NCBI GenBank assembly: GCA_024404675.1
Contig: JAKSPO010000007.1
Span: 44,235 to 108,234, forward strand
Reading direction: 5' to 3'
Source of the DNA: Lachnospiraceae bacterium
GTDB lineage: Bacteria; Bacillota; Clostridia; Lachnospirales; Lachnospiraceae
DNA: 64,000 nt
Shown here piece after piece: positions 52,929 through 62,049 of this stretch. A program made the translations under genes and the position numbers. Position 1 is the stretch's first letter; every line of letters starts with the position of its first letter. Under the pieces are notes generated by a model. It saw only the letters and a program-made list of their open reading frames with translations. It was not told where the DNA came from and did no database searches.

Positions 52929-53178
52929 AGTGGTACTGAAAGCGACGAAATTGGAAATCAGTACCACAGATTCGCTCGGGGAGTGGTACGGGAAGCGACG
53001 AAATTGGAAATCAGTACCACAGATTCGCCCGGGGAGTGGTACTGAAAGCGACGAAATTGGAAATCAGTACCACAGATTCGCTCGGGGAGTGGTACGGGAA
53101 GCGACGAAATTGGAAATCAGTACCACAGATTCGCCCGGGGAGTGGTACGAGAAGCGACGAATCCGGAATTCAGTACCA
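52929..53178. repeat. 53-bp tandem palindromic repeat array, four full copies plus one partial
   Basis: GTGGTAC occurs at 52930, 52983, 53036, 53089 and 53142, spacing exactly 53. Two unit types alternate: A (GTGGTACTGAAAGCGACG, ending CTCGGGGA) and B (GTGGTACGGGAAGCGACG, ending CCCGGGGA). Copies 1-2 and 3-4 appear identical, so a 106-bp dimer was duplicated recently. Type A folds as a 10-pair hairpin (GTGGTACTGA/TCAGTACCAC) with an 18-base loop; type B as 7 pairs. The period is not a multiple of 3. The 942-base gap 52380-53321 holds this array, three promoters, the small RNA, two terminators and nothing else recognised. Confidence 0.95.
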
Positions 53179-53241
53179 AAACCGGCCGTAAAAGAAAATT
53201 ATAAAGGTAAGCTATATCAACCCAGTCATAACCCCGGCCAT

Positions 53242-53272
53242 AAAAACAAGCCATCCGTTTAACGGATGGCTT
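53242..53272 (-). terminator. Terminator of the double-domain esterase
   Basis: Stem AAGCCATCCGTT / AACGGATGGCTT; on the minus strand it is followed by GTTTTTAT, 50 bases past the stop at 53322. Confidence 0.8.
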
Positions 53273-53321
53273 GTCATAGAAGAACTAATTCAATATGTGG
53301 TTATCGCGCACCACGCGTTTA

Positions 53322-54914
53322 TCAGCGGGTGAACTGAGACAGGAAAAGCCATGCCTGCTCACAGGTGTGCTGGCGGCACTCGTGACCCTGGTTGTCAACG
53401 CTTGCGAGAACTGTGCGGCATACGCCGTCGTCGCTGTCGAAATACTCAAGCGTCAGCACTGCATCACGGGACTCGTCACGAAGCTTAACGGTACGATCGC
53501 CGTTAACACCCCAGATTTTGTTCTCCCAGGCATCCTGTGCCTCGAAGGATACGTCGTATTTCTTCGTAACCTTATTGACATCGAATACGTAGCGGATTCT
53601 GTCGGTGCATTTCTCGGCCTGGAAAGGAAGCTCGGGAAGCGGAGTAATCTCGCCGCCTGCGTAGAATACCGGAACCGGAGTGCTGCGATTAATCTCGCAG
53701 GGAGCAGGCTGACCGAATACGTTGAGACCGACCTCGAAGGTTGCATCCATCGGGGCAAGGGCAGCGAATACGTCAGGATACTCCTGGAAGCAGTCCCAGG
53801 ATTTGCAGCCGCCCATAGAGAAGCCGCTTGCATAGATGCGCTTTTCGTCGATGTTGTAGCGCTCCTTAAGCTTTCCGATCATCTCAACCATTTCGGTTGC
53901 GGTGCTGTTTAAGTGGTTCTCGATGGCAACCAGAAGGAAATTATGCTTGTGCGCAACCTCCCACCAGCCGGAAACCTGCGTGATGTAGAAGGTGGAATCG
54001 CCGCCGCCGTGGAAGGCGAAAAGCATCGGCACGGGACCGTTATCGAAGAGATTTCGATTATAATAAGCAACATAGCCGACAGCATGCTCCTTGGTGCCGG
54101 CATCGTCACCGCGGTTATCGGCGGAGGTGGTAAGCGTTACGAAGCCGGGCTCTTCTACAAGACCGATTTCATCGTAATCTGCCTCGATATCGAGGTGTCC
54201 GCACCAGCGCTTGAAGCGAATGAAGAACTTAAGGTAGCTCTCCTTCAGATCGCAGGAATCTTCAACTAAGAGATGCTCGCACTGCTCCTTTAAGGCTGCA
54301 TTGATCTCGGCACTGTTTCCGACCGAGAGAATCGGAATGTCTCTTCTTGCTACGCTCGGAAGCTCGGAAAGGCCGCTCAGACAGCAGGCTGCGGGCGTAA
54401 TCTCGCCGGGTCCCCAAAGGTACAGACCGTTAACTGTCTGCAGATAGTTCTTTGCGATAAAGTCTGCGGATGCGCCGAAGCCGTACAGGAAGGTACGGAA
54501 GATAGCGCCGCGAATGAAGCAATCGCCCCACTGACCGGTGAAACGGTCCTTCATGGTTACGACACCGTCGCGATAATACTGATGAATTCTCGTCTCGGCA
54601 ATCAGGTCGTTATAAATCTCAGGAGAAGCTGTTGCCCAGCTGCCGCTTGTCGGATAGACAAAAACGACGCTTGAGCCGTTGAGTCTTGCAACATCGGCAA
54701 GACCGCTTGCCTCAGCCCATGCAATGGCGGTATCGTTGTCGGTCGGATGCTCCTCAAAGACAACGAGATAAGGAGCCTTGAAGCCGTAGTTGACAACATC
54801 TACAAGACCGGAAGCGGTCGGGACGTAAGTCTTAACCTTGAACTTCTCATATTCGTGTGACCAGATTTTTCCGGATTCTTTTATAAGAACCTCGGGCATT
54901 GCTTTTATTCCCAT
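53322..54914 (-). CDS. PHB-depolymerase-like esterase with a degenerate N-terminal hydrolase half
   Basis: A 530-residue protein. The C-terminal half (about 280-530) is an alpha/beta-hydrolase like polyhydroxybutyrate depolymerase or feruloyl esterase: oxyanion region AFHGGGDSTF, nucleophile elbow ASGFSMGGCKS and a terminal His in GHECRQHTC. The N-terminal half (about 30-245) has hydrolase-like strand order, but its elbow reads YGFGASADF, which lacks the G-x-S-x-G Ser at the expected place. No signal peptide is visible. Start at 54914 behind GAGGGA; a second Met lies five codons in. Substrate unknown; an acetyl- or feruloyl-ester on plant polysaccharide is a plausible guess. Confidence 0.78.
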   Translation of the reverse strand: MGIKAMPEVLIKESGKIWSHEYEKFKVKTYVPTASGLVDVVNYGFKAPYLVVFEEHPTDNDTAIAWAEASGLADVARLNGSSVVFVYPTSGSWATASPEIYNDLIAETRIHQYYRDGVVTMKDRFTGQWGDCFIRGAIFRTFLYGFGASADFIAKNYLQTVNGLYLWGPGEITPAACCLSGLSELPSVARRDIPILSVGNSAEINAALKEQCEHLLVEDSCDLKESYLKFFIRFKRWCGHLDIEADYDEIGLVEEPGFVTLTTSADNRGDDAGTKEHAVGYVAYYNRNLFDNGPVPMLFAFHGGGDSTFYITQVSGWWEVAHKHNFLLVAIENHLNSTATEMVEMIGKLKERYNIDEKRIYASGFSMGGCKSWDCFQEYPDVFAALAPMDATFEVGLNVFGQPAPCEINRSTPVPVFYAGGEITPLPELPFQAEKCTDRIRYVFDVNKVTKKYDVSFEAQDAWENKIWGVNGDRTVKLRDESRDAVLTLEYFDSDDGVCRTVLASVDNQGHECRQHTCEQAWLFLSQFTR

Positions 54915-55005
54915 ATAGTATATTCCCTCACATTCGTTTTTTGCGGCAGACCGCTAACAAACAGTATATCGTATGGCGGCTTAACAGTCAATAGAAGCGG
55001 AAACC

Positions 55006-55034
55006 TTGACATTTTCCTTCCCTGATTTTACAAT
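55006..55034 (+). promoter_or_regulatory. Promoter of the LD-carboxypeptidase gene
   Basis: Consensus TTGACA (55006-55011), 17-base spacer, TACAAT (55029-55034), about 30 bases before the ATG at 55070. Confidence 0.8.
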
Positions 55035-55069
55035 CATATAAATGCACCGAATATGCGGGAGGACGGAAG

Positions 55070-56113
55070 ATGAGATATCCACATTTTTTGGAGAAGAACG
55101 GAACGGTTGGTTTCGCGGCGCCAAGCTACGGCTGCAACCGGGAGCCTTATCAAACCAGATTTCAAAAGGGGCTTGAGCGGCTTGCGGACTTAGGGCACAG
55201 GGTAAAGCTTGGGCCGAACTGCTACGCCGGATGCGGCGTCGGCATCTCGAATACGCCGGAAGCCTGCGGGCGTGAGCTGACGGAGATGTACTGCGAAGCA
55301 GACTGCGATGTGCTGATCTCCTGCGGCGGCGGAGAGCTTATGTGCGAAACCATCGAGCATGTGGACTGGGAGCGTGTAAAGGCTGCCCCCGCCAAATGGT
55401 TTATGGGTTACTCGGACAACACGAATTTTACGTTTCTTCTGACGACGCTTTGCGATACGGCTTCGCTGTACGGCTACAACGGCCCGACCTTTGGCGGAGA
55501 GCCGCTGCATCCGTCGATTATGGACCACTATCGCCTGCTGCGGGGAGAGCTTTGCGAGGTTCATAACTATGACGCCTTTGAGAAGCAGGAGGACAGTATC
55601 GCATCGGTTGAGAATCCGTGTGCCATCATTCACGCGGTGAACCCTTTTGACCCGACTTATTTCGATGCAAATGGCGAGAGAACGGATACGTGGCGTGCGA
55701 AAGGCCGGCTGCTCGGCGGCTGCCTTGATGTCCTTTCGGGAATCCGCGGGACACGCTTTGACCGGGTTAACGAATTCTGCGAGCAGTATCGGGAGGACGG
55801 TGTGCTCTGGTTTTTAGAAAGCTGTGAGCTGAACCCGATGTCCGTAAGACGCGTTCTCTGGTCGATGAAGCATGCCGGCTGGTTTGAACACGCAAGCGGT
55901 CTTCTCATCGGAAGACCGATGTTATATGACCGTGAGGATCCGGGACTTGACCATATTGAGGCGGTTCGAGGAATCGCGAAGGAGCTTTCGATTCCGGTTG
56001 CCTTCGGACTTGATTTCGGGCATTTGCCGCCTTCCATGCCGATTATCTGCGGCGCGGTGGGAACGGCGAGCGGAGAAGGAAAGCGTTTTCGGATGGAGTA
56101 TACGCTTCGATAG
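55070..56113 (+). CDS. LD-carboxypeptidase / MccF-like S66 peptidase
   Basis: A 347-residue serine peptidase of family S66. The nucleophile Ser is in MGYSDNT, the catalytic Glu in FLESCE and the His in DFGHLPP, so the Ser-Glu-His triad is complete. N-terminal start GTVGFAAPSYGC is typical. Members either trim D-Ala from muropeptide L,D bonds during recycling (LdcA) or cleave the toxic nucleotide of microcin C-like antibiotics (MccF); sequence alone does not separate the two. RBS GGGAGGA. YgiQ follows 28 bases downstream. Confidence 0.92.
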   Translation: MRYPHFLEKNGTVGFAAPSYGCNREPYQTRFQKGLERLADLGHRVKLGPNCYAGCGVGISNTPEACGRELTEMYCEADCDVLISCGGGELMCETIEHVDWERVKAAPAKWFMGYSDNTNFTFLLTTLCDTASLYGYNGPTFGGEPLHPSIMDHYRLLRGELCEVHNYDAFEKQEDSIASVENPCAIIHAVNPFDPTYFDANGERTDTWRAKGRLLGGCLDVLSGIRGTRFDRVNEFCEQYREDGVLWFLESCELNPMSVRRVLWSMKHAGWFEHASGLLIGRPMLYDREDPGLDHIEAVRGIAKELSIPVAFGLDFGHLPPSMPIICGAVGTASGEGKRFRMEYTLR

Positions 56114-56141
56114 GGGCGCGCAAACAGAGGAAGGATAGTTT

Positions 56142-58082
56142 ATGAAGGATTTTCTGCCTATTTCAAGAGAGGATATGCGAAGACGCGGTTGGGAGTCGGT
56201 GGACTTTGCCTACGTGATCGGTGACGCGTATGTGGATCATTCGTCCTTCGGACCGGCGATTATCAGCCGCATCCTGGAGGCCAACGGCTACAAGGTCGGC
56301 ATCATCGCGCAGCCGGATTGGAAGGATGAAGCAAGCATTCAGATCTTCGGGCGGCCGAGACTTGGCTTTTTGGTGAGCGGCGGCAATATGGATTCGCTTG
56401 TTAACCACTATACGGTTTCGAAGAAGCATCGAAGCATGGATGCGTATACCCCCGGCGGCGTGACAGGCAAGCGTCCGGACCGCGCGACAATCGTATACTG
56501 TAACCTGATCCGTAAGGTCTATAAGGATATTCCGATTGCGATTGGCGGCATTGAAGCTAGCCTTCGCCGACTGGCGCATTACGATTACTGGTCGGATTCG
56601 CTGAAGCGCTCAATTTTACTTGATTCACAGGCGGATATCATCTCCTACGGTATGGGCGAGCACAGTATCGTTGAGATTGCCGACGCTTTAGCGAGCGGAC
56701 TTGCGGTGAAGGACATTACCTTCATCGACGGCACCGTATATCGCACGAGAGATCCGGAGGCTGTTTACGATGCCATCACGCTTCCGACCTATGAGGAGAT
56801 GAAGGCTGATAAGCTTGTGTATGCAAAAAGCTTCTATACACAGTACTGTAACACCGACCCTTTTACGGGCAAGCGGATGATCGAGGGCTATGCGGATGGC
56901 TGGTACATTGTGCAGAATCCGCCCGCAAAGCCGCTTACCACACAGGAAATGGACGACGTCTATGCTTTGCCGTATATGAATGATTATCATCCGTCCTATG
57001 AAAAGGCGGGCGGCGTTCCGGCAATCCGGGAGATCAAGTTCAGCCTTGCAAGCAATCGCGGCTGCTTCGGTGGCTGCAACTTCTGCGCGCTTACCTTCCA
57101 TCAGGGACGGATTGTGCAGGTCAGAAGTCACGAATCGCTTGTTGCCGAAGCGACGGCTATGACACATGATAAGGATTTCAAGGGATATATTCACGATGTC
57201 GGCGGGCCGAGTGCGGATTTTCGACATCCGTCCTGCGAAAAGCAGCTCACGAAGGGCGTGTGCAGGAACCGGCAGTGCCTCTTCCCGAAGCCCTGCCCGA
57301 ATCTGCGGGCGGACCACAGAGATTATGTGGAGCTGTTACGTAAACTTCGGGAGATTCCGAAGGTGAAGAAGGTATTTGTCCGCTCCGGTATCCGTTTCGA
57401 CTATGTTATGGCAGACCGTGATGATACGTTTTTGCAGGAGCTCTGCAAATACCATATCAGCGGACAGCTTCGTGTGGCACCGGAGCATGTTTCGGCGGAG
57501 GTGCTTCGCCTGATGGGCAAGCCCTCGCATGAGGTCTACGAGGCATTTATCGATCGGTATAACCGCATCAACGGCCGTACCGGCAAGGAGCAGTATGTGC
57601 TGCCATATCTGATGAGCTCGCATCCCGGTTCAACGCTTAAGGCAGCGATTGAGGTGGCGGAGTACTGCAGAGATATCGGATACACACCGGAGCAGGTGCA
57701 GGATTACTACCCGACGCCCTCGACGATGTCGACCGTTATGTATTACACCGGTGTCAATCCGGAGGACATGAAGCCGGTATACGTTCCGAAGAACCCGCAC
57801 GAGAAGGCGATGCAGCGTGCGCTGTTACAGTTTCGTAATCCGGCCAATTACGACCTGGTTGTGGAGGCCCTCAGAAAGGCAGGGAGAGAGGACCTGATCG
57901 GAACCGGGCCGAAATGCCTGGTATATCCAAGAAAGAGCTACGCCGATCATGTGAATAAAAACAGGGAGAGAAGTGCTTCGGAGCGAAAGAAGCAGGGGGC
58001 AGGTGCACCCACGAAGGGCAGCGCCGGCAGAAAGAAACCGCAGAATGCCTCACGCGGAGGAAACGGTCATGGCAGAAGATAG
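56142..58082 (+). CDS. YgiQ family radical SAM protein
   Basis: A 646-residue protein. The radical SAM cluster motif is GCFGGCNFC (C-x-x-x-C-x-x-C) at about residue 307-315. The N-terminal SFGPAIISRILEANGYKVGI region is a B12-binding-like fold, and the DYYPTPSTMSTVMYYTG segment near the C-terminus is characteristic of YgiQ. The last 50 residues are a basic low-complexity tail (KKQGAGAPTKGSAGRKK). The substrate is unknown. The stop overlaps the next gene by 14 bases. Confidence 0.95.
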   Translation: MKDFLPISREDMRRRGWESVDFAYVIGDAYVDHSSFGPAIISRILEANGYKVGIIAQPDWKDEASIQIFGRPRLGFLVSGGNMDSLVNHYTVSKKHRSMDAYTPGGVTGKRPDRATIVYCNLIRKVYKDIPIAIGGIEASLRRLAHYDYWSDSLKRSILLDSQADIISYGMGEHSIVEIADALASGLAVKDITFIDGTVYRTRDPEAVYDAITLPTYEEMKADKLVYAKSFYTQYCNTDPFTGKRMIEGYADGWYIVQNPPAKPLTTQEMDDVYALPYMNDYHPSYEKAGGVPAIREIKFSLASNRGCFGGCNFCALTFHQGRIVQVRSHESLVAEATAMTHDKDFKGYIHDVGGPSADFRHPSCEKQLTKGVCRNRQCLFPKPCPNLRADHRDYVELLRKLREIPKVKKVFVRSGIRFDYVMADRDDTFLQELCKYHISGQLRVAPEHVSAEVLRLMGKPSHEVYEAFIDRYNRINGRTGKEQYVLPYLMSSHPGSTLKAAIEVAEYCRDIGYTPEQVQDYYPTPSTMSTVMYYTGVNPEDMKPVYVPKNPHEKAMQRALLQFRNPANYDLVVEALRKAGREDLIGTGPKCLVYPRKSYADHVNKNRERSASERKKQGAGAPTKGSAGRKKPQNASRGGNGHGRR

Positions 58083-58962
58083 TCGGTGTATGCTTTGCCC
58101 CAGGCAGTGCGGCGCAAGAAGAAGCGTGTCACGCGGCGTCTGCGGCTGCTTGGATGAGCTGAAGGTGGCAAGGGCAGCACTTCACATGTGGGAGGAGCCC
58201 TGCATCAGCGGTGAGAAGGGTTCGGGTGCGATCTTCTTCTCCGGGTGCCCGCTTCACTGTATATTCTGCCAGAATCGGGCGATTTCTGACGGGCTTGCCG
58301 GCAAGGTGATTACCATAGAACGCCTCACGGAAATCTGTCTGTCCTTACAGGAGCAGGGAGCGGCCAATATTAATCTTGTGACGGCAGGACAATACGCACG
58401 GCAGATTGTTACAGCGATCCGCGCTGCGAAGGCGCAGGGACTAACGATTCCCGTAATATGCAATTCGGGCGGGTATGAGACCGTCGAAACGGTTATGCTT
58501 CTTTCGGAGGTTGTTGACGCATGGCTTCCGGATCTTAAGTATCTGCATGCGGAAACGGCGAAGCGTTACAGTAATGCGCCCGATTATCCATTGACGGCGA
58601 AAAGGGCTATTGATTGTATGGTAGAGCATGCCGGACCGCTTTCATTTGACGCGGCAGGGTATATAAAAAGCGGTGTGATTGTTCGACATCTGGTGCTTCC
58701 GGGGCATGCGGAGGAAGCAATGGAGATTGTTGATTACCTGCATAAAACCTATGGAGAGCGTATCTATATCAGTATTATGAACCAGTACACGCCGCCGAAG
58801 GAAGCACTTCCCTACAAGGAGCTGAATCGAAAGCTGACGCGCTACGAGTATGACAAGGTAGTTCGCCATGCCATCGATTTAGGCATCGAACAGGCCTATG
58901 TGCAGGAGCGCGGAACGGTGGGAGAGAGCTTTATTCCCGCATTTGACTGCGAAGGTGTGTGA
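58069..58962 (+). CDS. PflA-like radical SAM protein
   Basis: A 297-residue radical SAM enzyme. The SAM-cluster motif FFSGCPLHCIFCQN (C-x-x-x-C-x-x-C) is at about residue 60-73, preceded by a Cys-rich N-terminus (CMLCPRQCG and RGVCGC) that resembles the extra-cluster entry of the AmmeMemoRadiSam/PflA-like group. It probably activates or modifies a partner protein or RNA; the partner is unknown. The ATG at 58069 lies behind GCGGAGG and inside the end of ygiQ, a coupled start. Longer in-frame starts lie within ygiQ and are unlikely. Confidence 0.9.
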   Translation: MAEDSRCMLCPRQCGARRSVSRGVCGCLDELKVARAALHMWEEPCISGEKGSGAIFFSGCPLHCIFCQNRAISDGLAGKVITIERLTEICLSLQEQGAANINLVTAGQYARQIVTAIRAAKAQGLTIPVICNSGGYETVETVMLLSEVVDAWLPDLKYLHAETAKRYSNAPDYPLTAKRAIDCMVEHAGPLSFDAAGYIKSGVIVRHLVLPGHAEEAMEIVDYLHKTYGERIYISIMNQYTPPKEALPYKELNRKLTRYEYDKVVRHAIDLGIEQAYVQERGTVGESFIPAFDCEGV

Positions 58963-59088
58963 ATTTTCATCGAATTTCAGGAAAGACACTTTATTTTCCG
59001 CGTGGTTCGTGTTAGAATGCTAATATGTGGTTTTTGATGAAGAAACCGAATGATTAAGGTACAGAGGTACCGTTGAAGGAGATATTTC

Positions 59089-60063
59089 ATGAGCGTTGAA
59101 AGCAGACTTGCGGCGAAGGAAAGAAGCCGTTCAGCCAGAAGAAAGGCCCAGATTAAGAAGTGGACCGCGATTTTGTTCGTTCCGGTTCTTGCCCTGTTGA
59201 TTGTTGGAGGAATCTTCCTCTCGAAGGCGATTAAGAAGGCAGCCAATACCGTTGATTTTGGCAAATACCTGACGAAGGAAGGCACGATCGCGGGCGTTGC
59301 AACGAAGGATCTGATTAAGACCTTCCCCGATTTGAATAACATTACCGATCTTGAGATTTCCGTTACCGCTACGGAAGAGGAGATTAAGTCCCGTAAGATT
59401 TCCACCATCAAGAGCATGATGGCTGGTACGGATGATGCACTCGATGAGGATGTTGCCGATGATGACGTTCTGGCACTTCTGAAGGATGAGTGGGTTAAGA
59501 AGTATGCAGAGAAGACTCTTACCGATCAGGAGAAAGAAGTCAGTGTAGCAGGCTTTGAGGCTTATGTGAAGGAGCTTGCGGACGAGACCGCATTCAACAA
59601 TGCTAAGAACAAGGTAACTGAGTACATGACGAGTCATGTTGAGCTGAATAAGCTTCCGAAGGATTTTACGAAGTTCCTTTCGAAGAAGGGTATGAAGTAC
59701 CTTGAGAAGCGTGAATATGATTCGGTTGCTCCGCTTTATGCAGCATATTTCGGTGTTTCCAGCTTTGAGGATTATATCACCCAGACCTACGGCTCCGAGG
59801 ACGAGTTCAAGAAAGCGATGGCTAAGAATGCAGAGTCGGCTGTTACCTACTATGTAACATGGCTTGAGGCATTTGACAGACTCGGTCTCAGCGCTTCTAT
59901 CGAGGATTACAAGAAGGAGCTTTTTGAGAAGTCTACGGATACCGCAGAGGAGAACGAGGCAGCCTGGAAGAAGAACGTGGAAACCTATTCCGAGGAGTTC
60001 CTTCTTCTTCAGTACAAGTGCAGTCTTGCGGTAGATGCCCTTACGAAGAAGCTTGGTGAATAA
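59089..60063 (+). CDS. Membrane-anchored helical extracytoplasmic protein
   Basis: A 324-residue protein. A basic N-terminus (RLAAKERSRSARRKAQIKK) precedes one helix (about 26-47) and a 275-residue extracytoplasmic domain of charged helices (Lys/Glu/Asp-rich, with LTKEGTIAGVATKDLIKTF and YAAYFGVSSFEDYITQTYG). The helix pattern, in which a Tyr-Gly-Ser-Glu loop precedes FKKAMAKNAES, is reminiscent of SurA/trigger-factor C-domain chaperones, similar to the protein at 62050. I cannot assign it. RBS GAAGGAGA. Confidence 0.65.
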   Translation: MSVESRLAAKERSRSARRKAQIKKWTAILFVPVLALLIVGGIFLSKAIKKAANTVDFGKYLTKEGTIAGVATKDLIKTFPDLNNITDLEISVTATEEEIKSRKISTIKSMMAGTDDALDEDVADDDVLALLKDEWVKKYAEKTLTDQEKEVSVAGFEAYVKELADETAFNNAKNKVTEYMTSHVELNKLPKDFTKFLSKKGMKYLEKREYDSVAPLYAAYFGVSSFEDYITQTYGSEDEFKKAMAKNAESAVTYYVTWLEAFDRLGLSASIEDYKKELFEKSTDTAEENEAAWKKNVETYSEEFLLLQYKCSLAVDALTKKLGE

Positions 60064-60090
60064 ACCGGCGTAAAGCCTTAGGAAATGTAT

Positions 60091-60121
60091 GGGAGCAATT
60101 GCGATGCGATTGCTCCCTTCT
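60091..60121 (+). terminator. Possible terminator
   Basis: Nine-pair stem GGGAGCAAT / ATTGCTCCC with a 9-base loop, followed by TTCT only, so the U tract is weak. Confidence 0.5.
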
Positions 60122-60167
60122 GAAATTTATAGAAGTATGCGGGACTTCCCGCGGAACGGAGGAGTTT

Positions 60168-60971
60168 ATGCCTACCTGTTATGCACATAAGAAGATGGGG
60201 GCGCTTGTATATCACATGCTTTCGGAGGACACCGGAGCACTTGTGAAGAAGTATCTGCCGTATTACCTGATTGGGCTGCACGGCCCGGATATTCTGTTCC
60301 ACCAGCCTGCGCTTCGGGATGCGCATGTGGCCAAGTTCGGCAGAGAGCTTCACCACCAGAGTATCGAGGGCTTTTATAAAAATGCAAGAATGGTGCTACA
60401 AAACTCCGAGGATGACAGACAGCTTGTATATTATTACGGCTTTCTGACACATCTGTTTCTGGATCATCGGATTCATGCCGTTATTCCGGCACTGATGAAG
60501 GAGCTGGGTGTTTCGCATGCCAAGCTTGAAGCAGAGCTTGACCGGTATCTGATGAAGCAGGATGGTCACGATCCGGTAACCTACCCGGTCAGCGCGCATA
60601 TTGCTATCGATCCGGAGATTGCGCATTATATCGCACCGTTCTATCTTGGCGTCAGCGAGGGACAGATTTTAGAGTGCATCGGTATGATGAAGGTGATGTT
60701 CTCGGCTTCGAGAAGCCGCTATAAGTGGTACCGAAGAGCAGCAAGTGAAGTCATGGCATTTGCCGGCTTTGCAGAGAAGATTCCGAACATGATTATGACA
60801 CCCGATGAAAGCGAGTGTTGCTTAGAGGTTATGCCGCATTTGCGCGGACTTTTACAGGAGGCGGCAGAGGATGCCGCACAGGCGATTGAAGAGGCTGCAA
60901 AATATATCTTTTCGGATGAGAAAATGCCAAATTATATTGCATATCGACTTGACGGTCAAATAGAGTCTTGA
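60168..60971 (+). CDS. Zinc-dependent phospholipase C family protein
   Basis: A 267-residue protein of the zinc_dep_PLPC family. The N-terminus MPTCYAHKKMGALVYHML lacks a signal peptide and replaces the usual N-terminal Trp zinc ligand. His and Asp ligand candidates are at YLIGLHGPDILFHQP, ELHHQSI and FLTHLFLDHRIHAV, spaced as in bacterial phospholipase C. Homologues of this cytoplasmic form are common in Clostridia; true lipase activity is not established. The ATG at 60168 follows GGAGGAG. Confidence 0.88.
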   Translation: MPTCYAHKKMGALVYHMLSEDTGALVKKYLPYYLIGLHGPDILFHQPALRDAHVAKFGRELHHQSIEGFYKNARMVLQNSEDDRQLVYYYGFLTHLFLDHRIHAVIPALMKELGVSHAKLEAELDRYLMKQDGHDPVTYPVSAHIAIDPEIAHYIAPFYLGVSEGQILECIGMMKVMFSASRSRYKWYRRAASEVMAFAGFAEKIPNMIMTPDESECCLEVMPHLRGLLQEAAEDAAQAIEEAAKYIFSDEKMPNYIAYRLDGQIES

Positions 60972-61110
60972 CGAACGAAAAGGGAAATTGTATTCTAAAG
61001 ATGGAAAGATGCCTAAACATCTATCCGGACAGGGAATTGTGATAACACATATTGTAGCGATTTGGGTTTTGGGATTGGCACGCTGTGCCTGGTTGTGAGG
61101 AGATGGTAGT

Positions 61111-62037
61111 ATGATTATTACTGTAACGATGAATCCCGCAGTGGATAAGACCGGCGAACTGGATGATTTCGTCCTTGGTGGTGTGAACCGACTGAAAAAT
61201 GTTATTATTGATGCAGGTGGAAAGGGAATTAACGTTTCCAAGACACTTCGTGTTCTGAATAAGCCGAACATGGCTTGCGGATTCGTAGGCGGCTCTAACG
61301 GCAATACGATTCGTACGGCACTGCAGAAGATGATGATCATGTCTGATTTCGTTTCTGTTGCCGGCGGAGAGACCAGAAGCAATCTGAAGGTGAAGTCGAT
61401 CTTCGGTATGACCGAGTTTGACGAGCCCGGCCCTGTTGTTACCGCGGAAGAGCTGCAGCAGCTGATGGACAAGCTTAAAAAGCATGCAAAGCCCGGGACG
61501 ATGTTCGTTCTGAGCGGAAGTCTTCCGTCAGGTGTTCCGACGGACATCTATAAGCAGATGATCGAGATGCTCCACCAGTGCGGCTGTAAGGTATTTCTCG
61601 ATGCCAGCGGTGAGGCGCTTCGTCAGGGACTTGAGGCACAGCCGGATTATATTAAGCCGAATCTTGCAGAGCTTCGTGATCTGTATGATTTCCATGACGA
61701 GTTTGAAAGCACAGAGTCGATGGTGGCATGGTCGAAGGAGAAGGCTGTCGATCTTCTTTCTAAGGGACCGCGAATGGTTTCCATCTCGCTTGGTGCGGCC
61801 GGCGGTGTATTTACCGATGGTATTGAAACGATTTTTGCACCTGCCAAGAAGGTGGATGTTCTTTCACCGGTTGGCGCAGGTGATGCGATGACTGCAGCGA
61901 TTGCGTACTGCTTGGATTCCAATATGCATTTCCACGATGTGATTCGTTATGCGATTGCGGTTTCCTGCGGTGCATGCACGACGGAGGGTACGAAGCCGCC
62001 GAGCAAGGAAGTTATCATTCAGCTGTTACGTTCATAA
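61111..62037 (+). CDS. 1-phosphofructokinase, PfkB family
   Basis: A 308-residue sugar kinase with the FruK/LacC-type start VTMNPAVDKTGELDDFVLGG, GGKGINVSKTLR, and the C-terminal VLSPVGAGDAMTAAI motif with the catalytic Asp in GAGDAM. It most likely phosphorylates fructose 1-phosphate to fructose 1,6-bisphosphate; tagatose-6-phosphate kinase is the nearest alternative. No fructose PTS or FruR gene is adjacent, which is atypical for fruK and reduces confidence in the exact substrate. RBS GAGGAGA. Confidence 0.88.
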   Translation: MIITVTMNPAVDKTGELDDFVLGGVNRLKNVIIDAGGKGINVSKTLRVLNKPNMACGFVGGSNGNTIRTALQKMMIMSDFVSVAGGETRSNLKVKSIFGMTEFDEPGPVVTAEELQQLMDKLKKHAKPGTMFVLSGSLPSGVPTDIYKQMIEMLHQCGCKVFLDASGEALRQGLEAQPDYIKPNLAELRDLYDFHDEFESTESMVAWSKEKAVDLLSKGPRMVSISLGAAGGVFTDGIETIFAPAKKVDVLSPVGAGDAMTAAIAYCLDSNMHFHDVIRYAIAVSCGACTTEGTKPPSKEVIIQLLRS

Positions 62038-62049
62038 GGATAAGTTAAT

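Noticed and set aside
52929..53178. CRISPR array
   Set aside because: The repeats are contiguous with no unique spacers, and no cas genes are present.
52930..53262. 110-residue open frame across the 53-bp repeats
   Set aside because: The 53-base period rotates the frame, so each copy encodes a different peptide, there is no RBS, and the frame exists only because the repeat lacks stops.
53913..54269. 118-residue plus-strand frame antisense to the esterase
   Set aside because: Overlaps a well-supported esterase domain and has no RBS or family.
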